A stretch of DNA of 64,000 nucleotides from Tenggerimyces flavus (GTDB taxonomy: Bacteria > Actinomycetota > Actinomycetes > Propionibacteriales > Actinopolymorphaceae), in assembly GCF_016907715.1 (NCBI RefSeq), contig NZ_JAFBCM010000001.1, positions 6,634,001-6,698,000 of the forward strand, given 5' to 3'. Every line of letters begins with the position of its first letter. The stretch's first letter is position 1. The notes below the pieces were generated by a model, which saw nothing but the letters and a program-made list of their open reading frames with translations, was not told where the DNA came from and did no database searches. Shown one piece after another: positions 25,687 to 34,492 of the stretch. The translations under genes were made by a program, and so were the position numbers.

Positions 25687-27174
25687 CTACAGGTCGTTGC
25701 CGGCGTAGGAGAGGTTGAAACTCTTGTTGGTAAGGGGAAAGTCGGGGACGATCGTGTCGGCAAGGGCTACGGGGAGCGCAGGCCAGTTGAAGAACGACGG
25801 GTCGACGACCTTGACCCGGCGAAGTGTACGGTCCGGTGTCATCTCCACACGGTGGACGATGGTGCCTCGCCAGCCCTCGACGATTCCGGTTCCCGCGCCC
25901 GATGCCTCACGGACGGTCGGAACCGGCCGAGCATAGCCGTCGAGAAGCTGAGCGATCAGCTCGGTGGAGGTCTTGAACTCCTCGGCTCGTACGGTGAACC
26001 GCGCGAGGACATCGCCATCTGGGCTGGTGTGAACTGGAACGGATCGGTGGTAGTCGCAGAACGGATGGTCGCGGCGCGCGTCGTGATCGAGCCCGCTGGC
26101 GCGTGCTACGTAACCGAGGGTGCCGAGGTCGCGAGCCTGTTGACGGTGGAGAACGGCAGTGCCGGCGAATCGCTCACGGACGACACTGTGGCTGAGGGCG
26201 ATGTCGACGAGTTCGGCGACATCGCTAGCGATGGTCTTGAGCTGTCCACCGTCAGGTTCGGCCCGTAACACAGTGGCTCCAGGGCGGATTGCGCCGCGGA
26301 GCAGGCGATGACCGGTGAGCTGCGCGTTGATCCGGAGAAGTTGTTCGCGAACGCGCTGGGCGTGGGCATGGAGAACGCCGAAGCCGACGTCGTTGCAGAG
26401 CGCACCGAGATCGGCGATGTGGTTGTAGAGGCGTTCCAACTCCAGCAGCAGCGCCCGGTTCCGGGTGGCGTCAATCGAAGCGTCGATGCCGAGCGCCTCC
26501 TCGACCGCGAGCGTGTACGCGAGGCTGTGCCCGACCGCGGTGTCACCGCTGATGCGTTCGGCGAGCTCGATCCCGTCGTCAGGTTCGCGGCCCTGGAAGA
26601 GCTTCTCGATGCCCTTGTGCACGAACCAGAGCCGTGGCTTGAGCTTCAGGATGGTCTCTCCAACAACGGAGAAACGGAAGTGTCCGGGTTCGATGAGCCC
26701 CGCGTGCACTGGGCCGACCGGTATCTCGTAGACGCCCGGCCCCTCGACGGTGCGGAACGGATACGGCCCCTCGGGATCGTCGAAGCTGGGAATCGCACTC
26801 GCGTCCGCGCGCATCGGGAACCAGCCACGTGGCCAATGGAAGTGACGAACGAGCCGACGCGGCAGTGGGTGACCCTCGATGCCGATTCCGAACAGGTCAT
26901 GCAGCTCACGCTCGAATCGACCACCAGGGAAGGAGATCTCAGCGATGGTAGGCAGGCGGGGGTCTTGGCGGTCGAGCTGAACAGAGAGCTCGATGCGCCG
27001 GTCGGGGTTGCGTGCGACGAAGAGGTAGACGACTCGGAAACGGCCGCCAGCAGCGGCCGCGTCGTCGTGGCCGGCGATCAGTGCGAGTCGGAATCCCTCG
27101 GCGAACAAGCCGATCGTACGGTTCACCAACTCCGCGCCGGCCACCTCATGGGTGGTGGTCGCAGCTGAGTTCAT
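25687..27174 (-). CDS. HycE/HyfG-like large subunit (NuoC-NuoD fusion) lacking Ni ligands
   Basis: 495 residues: a NuoC-like N-terminus (to about 140, containing FERELHDLFGIGIEGHP) fused to a NuoD/[NiFe]-hydrogenase large-subunit fold. In true hydrogenases two CxxC motifs hold Ni-Fe. Here the first site is RISGDT (Ser209, Thr212) and the last is DPSFFN (Ser460, Asn463), so it cannot bind that metal centre. This marks an energy-converting-hydrogenase-related (Ehr) complex rather than a hydrogenase. Last gene of the operon, ATGA-coupled to HyfF. Counterpart of mycobacterial Rv0087. Confidence 0.88.
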   Translation of the reverse strand: MNSAATTTHEVAGAELVNRTIGLFAEGFRLALIAGHDDAAAAGGRFRVVYLFVARNPDRRIELSVQLDRQDPRLPTIAEISFPGGRFERELHDLFGIGIEGHPLPRRLVRHFHWPRGWFPMRADASAIPSFDDPEGPYPFRTVEGPGVYEIPVGPVHAGLIEPGHFRFSVVGETILKLKPRLWFVHKGIEKLFQGREPDDGIELAERISGDTAVGHSLAYTLAVEEALGIDASIDATRNRALLLELERLYNHIADLGALCNDVGFGVLHAHAQRVREQLLRINAQLTGHRLLRGAIRPGATVLRAEPDGGQLKTIASDVAELVDIALSHSVVRERFAGTAVLHRQQARDLGTLGYVARASGLDHDARRDHPFCDYHRSVPVHTSPDGDVLARFTVRAEEFKTSTELIAQLLDGYARPVPTVREASGAGTGIVEGWRGTIVHRVEMTPDRTLRRVKVVDPSFFNWPALPVALADTIVPDFPLTNKSFNLSYAGNDL

Positions 27175-28661
27175 GGCGTGCCTCCGGTCACCGTCGCCGC
27201 GGCCGCGCGAATCAGCGGCTCGAGGGGGCCGATGCCGATACCGACCGCCGCGCATGCAACCAGGCCGAGCACGAGCGGAACATTTGCCGTGCCCGACAAG
27301 GCTGACGTGGACGAGGTCGCATCCGGCGCCGGTCCGAGGAGGATGCGACCCGTGTGTGTGAGCAGTGCAGCCGCGATGGTGAGCATGAGGACCAGCGCCG
27401 CGGCCGTGGGCCAGGTCAGACCGGTCCCGAATCCGGCAGTGGCGATGCCGAGCGTACTTGCGAAGAGGCTGAAGGGTGGGAACCCGACGAGGGCGAGAAT
27501 CCCCAGCCCCGAGCTGGCGGCGAGCACGGGGTGTCGAGCGAGGAGTCCACGGAGATGGGCCAGCGTGCTGGTTCCGGTGACCTGCAAGGTGTGTCCGGAC
27601 CCGATGAACACGACCGACTTGGCCAGGCCGTGGCCGAGGATGTGCAGCAAGACGGCGGCGATGGCGGCCGCTGTACCCGCGGCGGCGCCGAGGGCGAGCA
27701 GCCCCATGTGTTCGATGCTGGAGTACGCGAGCATCCGCTTGTAGTCACGTTGCGCGAGCAACAACGAGGCGGACACCAGCAGCGAGGCGAGCGCGATCAC
27801 CACGAGGAGGCCTCGCGCGAAGCCGACGCCGAGAGCAGGATCGGCAATAGCCTTCACCCGGAGAATCGCGTAGAACGCGACCGACAGGAGCACCCCTGAC
27901 ATCAGCGCCGACACCGGGGCGGGAGCCTGTCCATGTGCGTCGGGCAACCACGCGTGCAGGGGAACCAGACCCGCCTTGGTACCGAAACCGACGATCAGCA
28001 GGGCTACTGCGAGGCGGGTCACGCCGGGATCGAGCTCACCGCTGACCCCAACGAGCGTGGTCCAGTCCAGACCCCTGTCCCCCGCTCCAGCGTGAAGGGC
28101 GGCGTAGTTGAGCAACACCGTCCCAAGGAACGCGAGCGCGATCCCGACCGAGCAGATGACGACGTACTTCCAAGCGGCCTCGAGCGCCGTACGGGTGCCG
28201 CGTTGCCCGACGAGGAACGCGGTCGCGATCGTCGTGGCCTCGACAGCCGCCCACAGCACGCCGAGGTTGGCCGCGAGGACGGCCACCGCCATGGCGCCGA
28301 GGAACGCCTGGACCAGGAGACTGTGCCGCCGAGCGGTCCGGTCGGTGGCTCGACCAGCGGCAATCTCGCGGGCGAGCCAACCCGGACCGGCCGCCGTGGC
28401 AAGGCTCCCGACCGCTCCGATGACGATGACCATGAACGCGCTCAGGGCATCGACGCGCAGTAGTCCGCCCAAGACTGTCACCGCGCCCCCTGTACTCACT
28501 GCGACCGCGAGGGTGATGCCGGCGGCCAGAGTGACGAGGGCGGATCCGAGCGCTACCCACCGAGTCCCCACCCGCCAGCCGATCAACGCATAGATCGAGG
28601 CGCCGAGGAGCGGAACGAGGACGGGCACCAGGGTCAGAACCACGGACATCCACGTAGTCAC
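27171..28661 (-). CDS. HyfF/NuoL-M-N-like proton-translocating membrane subunit
   Basis: 496 residues, nearly all transmembrane (about 13-14 helices). The Mrp/Nuo antiporter-type core is visible: GFGTKAGLVPLHAWLPDAHGQAP (lysine helix), then SIEHMGLLALG, and LALVGFPPF. It should form a proton (or Na+) channel subunit of the Ehr complex in the membrane. Both ends overlap neighbouring genes by 4 nt, showing tight operon structure. Corresponds to Rv0086 (HycQ). Confidence 0.9.
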   Translation of the reverse strand: MTTWMSVVLTLVPVLVPLLGASIYALIGWRVGTRWVALGSALVTLAAGITLAVAVSTGGAVTVLGGLLRVDALSAFMVIVIGAVGSLATAAGPGWLAREIAAGRATDRTARRHSLLVQAFLGAMAVAVLAANLGVLWAAVEATTIATAFLVGQRGTRTALEAAWKYVVICSVGIALAFLGTVLLNYAALHAGAGDRGLDWTTLVGVSGELDPGVTRLAVALLIVGFGTKAGLVPLHAWLPDAHGQAPAPVSALMSGVLLSVAFYAILRVKAIADPALGVGFARGLLVVIALASLLVSASLLLAQRDYKRMLAYSSIEHMGLLALGAAAGTAAAIAAVLLHILGHGLAKSVVFIGSGHTLQVTGTSTLAHLRGLLARHPVLAASSGLGILALVGFPPFSLFASTLGIATAGFGTGLTWPTAAALVLMLTIAAALLTHTGRILLGPAPDATSSTSALSGTANVPLVLGLVACAAVGIGIGPLEPLIRAAAATVTGGTP

Positions 28662-29320
28662 GTGTCGCGCAACTCCTTCAGCTCGTCCAGGTCGGCATCA
28701 CCGAAGGCGGACTGGATCCGCCCGGTGAGGAGTCGTAGCACGAGGGCGACGAACAGCACGTCCAGAGACACTGCGAGCTCCACGACCAGGGGCACTCCCG
28801 ATGTAGTGAGGAACGCCGTTGCGGTGATGCCGTTGTCGATCAGCAGGAACCCGACGATCTGCGAGACCGGACGCCGTCTGCTGACCAGCACAAGGAACCC
28901 GAGCAACACGACGGTCAAGGCGATCGGAATCGCGCGAGTGGCTGGGCTCGGCGCGAGCGCGATCAACGGCTCGGACACGACGTACGCGAGTAGCGTCAAC
29001 GCCGCCCCAGCGAGCAAGGATGAGGCAACGTTGACGAGCGGCTTGGATTCCCGCGCCTGCGACCGGTCCCCGACGGCGCGGCGGACGACGAACGGAAGCA
29101 ATACTCCGCGTAGGCCGGCTATGCCGACCGCCAACAGCGCGAGCTCGAGCGACGCGTCGTGCCAGGCGACCACACCGACGACAAGCCCGAGTGCCACCCC
29201 CTGCCCGCTGAACAACCGAATGATCGTGAACAGGTCTCGGCGCCAGAGCACCAGGACGGCGGCCAACAAGAACAGCCCACTGGTGACGTTCAATAGCGCC
29301 ACGAAGACGGTCTCGCTCAC
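28658..29320 (-). CDS. HyfE-like membrane subunit
   Basis: 220 residues from GTG 29320 (GTGA overlap with HycD). About six hydrophobic helices and a short charged C-terminus (DADLDELKELRDT). HyfE/HycP proteins are NuoK-like subunits extended with extra helices; the segment LIDNGITATAFLTTSG is typical of the NuoK-like glutamate/asparagine helix region. Part of the Ehr membrane arm. The longer frame upstream to 29593 is the shadow of HycD. Confidence 0.87.
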   Translation of the reverse strand: MSETVFVALLNVTSGLFLLAAVLVLWRRDLFTIIRLFSGQGVALGLVVGVVAWHDASLELALLAVGIAGLRGVLLPFVVRRAVGDRSQARESKPLVNVASSLLAGAALTLLAYVVSEPLIALAPSPATRAIPIALTVVLLGFLVLVSRRRPVSQIVGFLLIDNGITATAFLTTSGVPLVVELAVSLDVLFVALVLRLLTGRIQSAFGDADLDELKELRDT

Positions 29321-30291
29321 GAGACTCCCACACGAACGAAGAACGAAGCCGCGACAGCCAACAGCGCGAGCAGGAACGATCCGGCGAGCAACTCGGGCAC
29401 GCGGAACAGCCGGAGCTTCGCCATGAACACCTCGCCGACCGCGAGACCCACGGCCAGCACGACTGTCTTGGCGACGAACGCGAGAACAGCCAGGAGAAGC
29501 AAACCCACCGAGCCACCTGTGGCTATCCCCCAGGGGAACAACAGGTTCGCGAGAAGCCCGACGAACACGAGCAGGCGGGTGGCAGACGCCCACTCCACAA
29601 CGGCGAGGTCAGGACCGGAGTACTCCAGGATCATCGCCTCGTGCACCATCGTCAACTCGAGATGGGTCGACGGGTTGTCGACCGGCAGACGGCCGGTCTC
29701 CGCAATGACAGCAACGGCCAACGCGACGCCCGCCAGGAGCGTCGTCGGGGACAGGACTCGGGTCGGATCATCGAGAGTCGCGGTGACGATCGCCGCGAGA
29801 TTCGTCGATCCGACCGGAACCGACAAGGCCAGAATCGCCACCAGCAGAGTCGGTTCGACGAGGGCGAGGATGGTCATCTCCCGGCTCGCGCCCATGCCAC
29901 CGAACGCCGTCCCGGTGTCGATCCCTGCGAGCGCGAGGCTCACTGCGCCCAAGGTGAGCAGCGCGACCACGACGAACAGATCTGCTACCCCGTCGAAGGG
30001 CGATCGCGTCGACAGGAACGGACCCACAGCCACGACCATCAGGGTCGTCGCGGCGAGAACCAGCGGAGCGACGGCGAACAGCCCGCTCGTGCCGTTCGGT
30101 GTCAACCGTTCCTTGCGCAACAGCTTTGCCAGGTCGCGCCACGGCTGCACCACACCTGCGCCGACGCGGCCCTCCAACTTGGCCCGCACCTGTCGCATCA
30201 ACCCGACCAGGAGCGGTGCGCCACCTGCGATCAGCACGACTTGGGCAGCCACGCCAACGAGCGCGACGCCCATCCCGCCGCCTTCGGTCAT
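29317..30291 (-). CDS. HycD/NuoH-like membrane subunit
   Basis: 324 residues, ATG 30291 overlapping the HyfB stop. NuoH/HycD hallmarks are LEGRVGAGVVQPWRDLAKLLRKE near the N-terminus (quinone-site loop) and AETGRLPVDNPSTHLELTMVHEAMILEYSG in the middle, with about eight helices. It connects the peripheral arm (HyfI/HycE) with the proton-pumping subunits. Matches Rv0084. Confidence 0.9.
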   Translation of the reverse strand: MTEGGGMGVALVGVAAQVVLIAGGAPLLVGLMRQVRAKLEGRVGAGVVQPWRDLAKLLRKERLTPNGTSGLFAVAPLVLAATTLMVVAVGPFLSTRSPFDGVADLFVVVALLTLGAVSLALAGIDTGTAFGGMGASREMTILALVEPTLLVAILALSVPVGSTNLAAIVTATLDDPTRVLSPTTLLAGVALAVAVIAETGRLPVDNPSTHLELTMVHEAMILEYSGPDLAVVEWASATRLLVFVGLLANLLFPWGIATGGSVGLLLLAVLAFVAKTVVLAVGLAVGEVFMAKLRLFRVPELLAGSFLLALLAVAASFFVRVGVS

Positions 30292-32297
30292 CGCGTCACC
30301 GCAAGGACGACCAGAAGGACGACGAGACTGCCGAATCCATAAGCGAGGTAGCGATGCACGCTGCCGTTGGCCAGGCGCCGTCCCATCGTTCCCCACCATC
30401 GCACCATCGCGACGATCGGTCCGTACAGCCGCTGCTCGATCCGGTCCGGAACGCGGCGTCGGTACTCGATGCTGTCGACCAGGTAGCGAGACTCCGCGAC
30501 ATGGGTGACGTCGACGTCGAGCTCCGGGTCGAGGACGTCGTCGAAGACTCGCTGCAATGGTTCGGCGAACGAGGTCGCGGTGTACTCCATCCGCGCCGTC
30601 ATCGGTCCGGCACCACAGTCCCATAGCCGGGTGTTCCGCCGAACCCGTCCACCCACCGCCCGGAGCACCACCAAGACCAGCACGCAGCCGACCAACAAGC
30701 CAACCGCGAGAATCAGCGGCGACATCGACCCGACGAGATACTCCAGCCGGACGGTGATGACGCCGGACACAACCTCGTTCGTATCGGTACCGACCAGGTT
30801 CGAAGCGACGCCGCTCAACGACGGCAACAGCAGACCAGGCGCGAGGGAGAGCACCGCGATCGCGGCGACCATCACGCCAATCCCGACGAGCATGGTCGGG
30901 GGGCTCTCGACCGCGTCCTCGGCCTCGGCACTGCGAGGCTTGGCGAGGAACCCCACACCGAACGCCTTCACGAAGGTGGCCACACCGAGACCCGCCGTAA
31001 GCGCTACGGCCGCCACCGCGACAGTCATCGTGATGGCAGACGTCATGCCTCCAGCGGAGAACCCGTGGACGAAGCTCTGCAGTAACAACCACTCACTGAC
31101 GAACGCGTTTCCGGGCGGCAGCGCCGAAGCTGCCAACGCGCCGGCGCCGAACAGTGCCGTGGTCGTCGGCATCGTCGCCCGCAACCCACCCAGACGATCC
31201 AGATCGCGAACGCCGGTGCCATGCAGCACTGATCCGGCTGACAGGAACAGGACCGACTTGAACGCGGAGTGGTTGACCACATGCAAGAACGCCGCCACCA
31301 GGGCAAGCCCGGCGACAACCTCGTTGCCGTTCGCGACGAAGATCCCAGCCGCGCCGATACCGACCAACACCAGGCCGAGGTTCTCCGTTGTCGACCAGCC
31401 GAGCATCCGTTTCAGATCGGTCGCGACCACGGCCTGCAAGATCCCGTACACGGCGGAGATGGCGCCCAACGCCAAGACCAGCAACCACCACCAGACCGGG
31501 CCGCCACCGAGCAGATCGAACCCGACGCGGACGATGCCGTACGCACCGAGGTTGACCATGGCCGCGGACATCAAGGCTGACACGTGACTCGGCGCCTCCG
31601 GGTGGGCCCGTGGCAACCAGGCATGCAACGGCACGATGCCCGCCTTGGAGGCGAACCCGATGAACGTCAGCACGAAGACCACCGACCGGACCGCGGGCGA
31701 CAGCTCGCCAGAGACCGCACGTAGCTCGTCGAACGACCCACCCGCATGCGTGGCGAACACTGTCAGCCCGATGAGGATCGTCACCAGCCCGAGATGGGTC
31801 AGCACTGCGTACCACAGCCCGGCGCGGGCCACCGCTGGACGCTGTCGATGCTCGGTCAACACCAACAGGAGTGAGGTGAATGCCATCAGCTCCCAACACA
31901 ACAGGAAGGTGGCTACCGTCGACGCCGCGGGCACCAACCACAACGCCACCGCGAACATCGGCAGCACCGCCTGCATGGTGCGACCCGAACCGCGCGCGTA
32001 GCCGACGTGGTAGATGCCTGCGACAACCACCACACCGCCCGCCACCGCAACGAACAGCCCACCCAACGGATCCAGGTCCAGCCGGAATCCGAACAACGGG
32101 AGCAACCACGGCAGATCAACGACCAGGCGGCCACCCAGCACGGCCGCTCCACCGCAGACCACGGCCGCCGCTCCTGCCAACGCCACCAATCCGCCGACCA
32201 CGACCGAACGTGCGCGCGAGAGTCCTACTACCGCATAGGCCGCGGCCAATCCCGCGAGCAGGACCGCAGCACACAGACAGAGTCGGGCGATACTCAC
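30288..32297 (-). CDS. HyfB/NuoL-like proton-translocating membrane subunit
   Basis: 669 residues from GTG 32297 (GTGA overlap with HyfI). About 15-16 membrane helices. The antiporter-like core reads FIGFASKAGIVPLHAWLPRAHPEAPSH followed by MLGWSTTENLGLVLVG and HVVNHSAFKSVLFLSAG. The C-terminal 150 residues carry a helix and a soluble tail (YRRRVPDRIEQRLY). It is the largest pump subunit of the complex, corresponding to Rv0083. Confidence 0.9.
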   Translation of the reverse strand: MSIARLCLCAAVLLAGLAAAYAVVGLSRARSVVVGGLVALAGAAAVVCGGAAVLGGRLVVDLPWLLPLFGFRLDLDPLGGLFVAVAGGVVVVAGIYHVGYARGSGRTMQAVLPMFAVALWLVPAASTVATFLLCWELMAFTSLLLVLTEHRQRPAVARAGLWYAVLTHLGLVTILIGLTVFATHAGGSFDELRAVSGELSPAVRSVVFVLTFIGFASKAGIVPLHAWLPRAHPEAPSHVSALMSAAMVNLGAYGIVRVGFDLLGGGPVWWWLLVLALGAISAVYGILQAVVATDLKRMLGWSTTENLGLVLVGIGAAGIFVANGNEVVAGLALVAAFLHVVNHSAFKSVLFLSAGSVLHGTGVRDLDRLGGLRATMPTTTALFGAGALAASALPPGNAFVSEWLLLQSFVHGFSAGGMTSAITMTVAVAAVALTAGLGVATFVKAFGVGFLAKPRSAEAEDAVESPPTMLVGIGVMVAAIAVLSLAPGLLLPSLSGVASNLVGTDTNEVVSGVITVRLEYLVGSMSPLILAVGLLVGCVLVLVVLRAVGGRVRRNTRLWDCGAGPMTARMEYTATSFAEPLQRVFDDVLDPELDVDVTHVAESRYLVDSIEYRRRVPDRIEQRLYGPIVAMVRWWGTMGRRLANGSVHRYLAYGFGSLVVLLVVLAVTR

Positions 32298-32773
32298 CGG
32301 CCGGTCACGTCACGCACAGCCGCGACGATCGCATCCGGCGGCGGGGGGCAACCGGGAACCTCCACATCGACGGGCACGAAGTCACCGACTGCGCCCGCCA
32401 CTCCATATCCGCCGGCGAACACTCCGCAATTGCGCGCACAATCACCCACCGCCACGACCACCTTCGGCCCCGGCACCGCTTCGAAGGTGCGCCGCAGCGG
32501 CTCAGCCATGTTCCTCGTCACGGGACCCGTCACGAGCAGTCCATCCGCATGTCGTGGCGACGCGACCAGCCTGGCGCCATAGCGTTCCGCGTCGTAGACC
32601 GGACCGAACGCGGACCCGATCTCGACCTCACACCCGTTGCACGACCCCGCGTCGACATGCCGGAACTGCACCGACCCGCGCAGTTCCCGTACCGCCCTCT
32701 CGGCCCCACCTCGTGCGGGGCTGGGTTCGGCCACCCGGCCCGTCCGCCAGATCTTCCGCAGCAGCCTGATCAC
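32294..32773 (-). CDS. HyfI/NuoB-like 4Fe-4S subunit
   Basis: About 159 residues from GTG 32773, where the family-typical N-terminus VIRLLRKIWRTGRV begins; an earlier GTG at 32815 abuts the ArsR stop. The four ligands of the N2-type [4Fe-4S] cluster are kept: Cys45 and Cys48 (SCNGCE), Cys112/116 (GDCARNCGVF) and Cys142 (PGCPPPP). So electron transfer toward a quinone-like site is possible even though the large subunit lacks Ni ligands. Matches Rv0082. Confidence 0.85.
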   Translation of the reverse strand: MIRLLRKIWRTGRVAEPSPARGGAERAVRELRGSVQFRHVDAGSCNGCEVEIGSAFGPVYDAERYGARLVASPRHADGLLVTGPVTRNMAEPLRRTFEAVPGPKVVVAVGDCARNCGVFAGGYGVAGAVGDFVPVDVEVPGCPPPPDAIVAAVRDVTGR

Positions 32774-32815
32774 GACACCCCACCCACATTCCCCACAGCT
32801 GACGTCCGATCCCAC

Positions 32816-33187
32816 CTAACCGCGGCCGCGGCCACGGCTACGGCTACGCGTACCTGCCAAGGTGCTACTGCGCAGGTGCTCGAGCATCTCCACCTGTCCC
32901 GCCAGCACACCGGTCAAGATGGTCCTTGCCACCGCCAACAGCTCGGCAACCTCAGGACTGACCAAGGAGTAGTAGACGGTCGACCCGTCCTTGCGCGTGA
33001 CGACCAAGCCAGAACGCCGCAGCACAGCCAACTGCTGCGACAGGTGCGCCGGCTCGATCCCCACCTCCGGCAACATCTCGCCGACACTGTGCTCGCGCTC
33101 ACTCAAGAGCTCCAGCACCCGTATGCGGGCCGGATGCCCCAACGTCTTGAAGAACTCCGCCTTCAACTGATACAGGGGTGTGGTCAC
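32816..33187 (-). CDS. ArsR-family transcriptional regulator (Rv0081-like)
   Basis: 123 residues from GTG 33187 (VTTPLYQLKAEFFKTLGHPARIRVL), which matches where mycobacterial Rv0081 begins; ATG 33220 and TTG 33250 are upstream alternatives. Winged helix at about 20-85 with the recognition helix around PAHLSQQLAVLRRSGLV. No metal-binding cysteines are present. The C-terminus is Arg/Gly-rich. It heads the Ehr operon and probably represses it through the AGTTGC-N8-GCAACT element at 33233, which also appears upstream of the STAS gene. Confidence 0.88.
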   Translation of the reverse strand: MTTPLYQLKAEFFKTLGHPARIRVLELLSEREHSVGEMLPEVGIEPAHLSQQLAVLRRSGLVVTRKDGSTVYYSLVSPEVAELLAVARTILTGVLAGQVEMLEHLRSSTLAGTRSRSRGRGRG

Positions 33188-33232
33188 GGCAGCCCGACCA
33201 CGCGTATCGTTCCACGACATTCGATGCTCATC

Positions 33233-33252
33233 AGTTGCCAACCTTAGCAACT
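33233..33252. promoter_or_regulatory. Putative ArsR operator 1 (AGTTGC-N8-GCAACT)
   Basis: A 20-bp element with 6-bp inverted arms upstream of the ArsR gene. A near-identical copy (AcTTGC-N8-GCAACT, with 4 of 20 bases or fewer differing) lies at 33983-34002. The pairing of two copies at the starts of two adjacent same-strand units makes an autoregulatory site of the ArsR protein likely. It covers the TTG at 33250, arguing for a downstream translation start. Confidence 0.65.
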
Positions 33253-33280
33253 ACGAAACCGGTTGTGTCCACGTGCCCGA

Positions 33281-33586
33281 TCATGGGAACCGCGGCTCTT
33301 GAGACAGGTCCCGGTCCACGGCAACAACCCGGTCGCCTCGCATGATGCGTACCTGACGGTCACGTGTCCGATACCTCTGCGGGTCCAAGTCCACGTCGGG
33401 CACAGGAGCGACGAGCAGGTAGAGGTAGTCGTTGTCGGCGATCTCCTGACGCGACGCCACTTCAACAGCCCTCAGGTGATCCAACGACCATCGTTCGGCA
33501 GCCCCCACCGTTTCCGCGATATGCAGAAGGTCGCCGTCCCGGTCGTAGACGTACCAGGCCCAAGCCTCCCCGGGACCATGGATCAT
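33281..33586 (-). CDS. Small hypothetical protein (101 aa)
   Basis: 101 residues, acidic and aromatic at the N-terminus (EAWAWYVYDRDGDLLHIAET), no membrane segment and no recognised domain. It overlaps the STAS gene by 4 nt (ATGA) and lies 30 nt before the ArsR operator, so it belongs to the STAS transcription unit. A role linked to the Ehr operon is inferred from the shared operator only. Confidence 0.65.
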   Translation of the reverse strand: MIHGPGEAWAWYVYDRDGDLLHIAETVGAAERWSLDHLRAVEVASRQEIADNDYLYLLVAPVPDVDLDPQRYRTRDRQVRIMRGDRVVAVDRDLSQEPRFP

Positions 33587-33939
33587 GACGGGCCCATGGT
33601 GGCCAGGGCTGCACGAGCGGACGCCACGTCAGCGAACACCTCGGTTCCCAACAGTGGCCCACCGGGCGCCGACCACGATGCGGGCAGTTCCCTACCGCAC
33701 ACCGCGAATCGCCTGGCTACCTCGGCTGCCCGGGCAGCAGCCTTCAAGATCGCCCGTTCTCCACTCGAGCTCCAGCCCTGCAGCTCGCCAAGATCCAGCA
33801 CCAAGGCCTCACCGGTGAAGGTCAACGCCCACCCGACAGCCCCATCGAACTGCTCCACAGCCGCGTCGCCGAGAAACCCGACGAGCTCGACCACCGCGAC
33901 GCCATCCTCCCTCACCAGCTGCCACTGCATCGATGACAC
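33583..33939 (-). CDS. STAS-domain protein (anti-sigma-factor antagonist-like)
   Basis: About 118 residues from GTG 33939, which has GGAGG 7 nt upstream; TTG 33975 would add 12 residues. The STAS fold is visible in WQLVREDGVAVVELVGFLGD, LVLDLGELQGWSSSGERAILKAA and the C-terminal helix region. SSSGE occupies the position of the DSSG loop phosphorylated in SpoIIAA-type antagonists, so Ser phosphorylation is possible. First gene of a two-gene unit downstream of ArsR operator 2. Confidence 0.7.
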   Translation of the reverse strand: MSSMQWQLVREDGVAVVELVGFLGDAAVEQFDGAVGWALTFTGEALVLDLGELQGWSSSGERAILKAAARAAEVARRFAVCGRELPASWSAPGGPLLGTEVFADVASARAALATMGPS

Positions 33940-33982
33940 CAGGCCGCCTCCACTCGCGCACGCATCTTGCGCCAACTTCGCT

Positions 33983-34002
33983 ACTTGCGAACTTTAGCAA
34001 CT
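33983..34002. promoter_or_regulatory. Putative ArsR operator 2 (ACTTGC-N8-GCAACT)
   Basis: Second copy of the element at 33233-33252, including the shared inner word TTAGCAACT and GAAC/CAAC half. It lies 44 nt upstream of the chosen STAS start, consistent with a promoter operator that would place the STAS and 101-aa genes in the same regulon as the Ehr operon. Confidence 0.6.
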
Positions 34003-34118
34003 GCTGATCAGCGAACCCTCCTCCCCTCCCCATCTGCCCTTCGAGCGAGTCCAGATCATGGAGCGGACGGGGCATCGATGCGCTCCTGCAGCTGACCGGT
34101 GTCGCACCGATCAAGGAG

Positions 34119-34419
34119 AATCTCCGACAGATCGACGACGTCGCGTACGGCCCCCGCGAAGTCGGCCTGAATGTCGACAACATGGACGGGATCGTCGAGG
34201 AGGCGCTTCGCGGAGCCGCGCTCTGGGACAAGGTCAAGGACAAGCTCAAGCAGAGTGCGTACAGGCTTTTCTGTGGTCAGCAGCAGCCGCTCTGCATCGC
34301 CCGCACGATCGCTGTGCAGACAGGGATCATCCTCAAGGATGAGCCTTGCTCCGCCCTCGACCCGATCGCCACTGCGCGCATCGAGGATCTCATGCACCAG
34401 GTCCGGCAGCAGGACACGA
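34119..34419 (+). pseudogene. pstB: Remnant of pstB (phosphate ABC transporter ATPase)
   Basis: The frame through ATG 34182 encodes [10 protein letters not shown], then [21 protein letters not shown], a damaged signature [13 protein letters not shown], and [22 protein letters not shown]. This is the C-terminal half of PstB in order. The N-terminal half with Walker A is gone, the LSGGQQQRL signature is corrupted, and homology stops after QQDTI, before the H-loop. It is therefore a decayed fragment, not a working ATPase. No pstSCA genes are nearby. Confidence 0.8.
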
Positions 34420-34492
34420 TCGCCCCTTCCGCTCGCCGGAGGTCGCACCTTGCCGCGGGCGACTTCCCGCAAGCGGTATTCGACGATCTTCC

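Noticed and set aside
29317-31092. A 591-residue open frame extending HycD upstream
   Set aside because: The upstream part is a shadow of HyfB; NuoH-type sequence begins at ATG 30291.
25687-32815. Formate hydrogenlyase / [NiFe] hydrogenase
   Set aside because: The large subunit lacks all four Ni-binding cysteines (Ser209, Thr212, Ser460 and Asn463 at their positions) and there is no formate dehydrogenase or maturation gene nearby.
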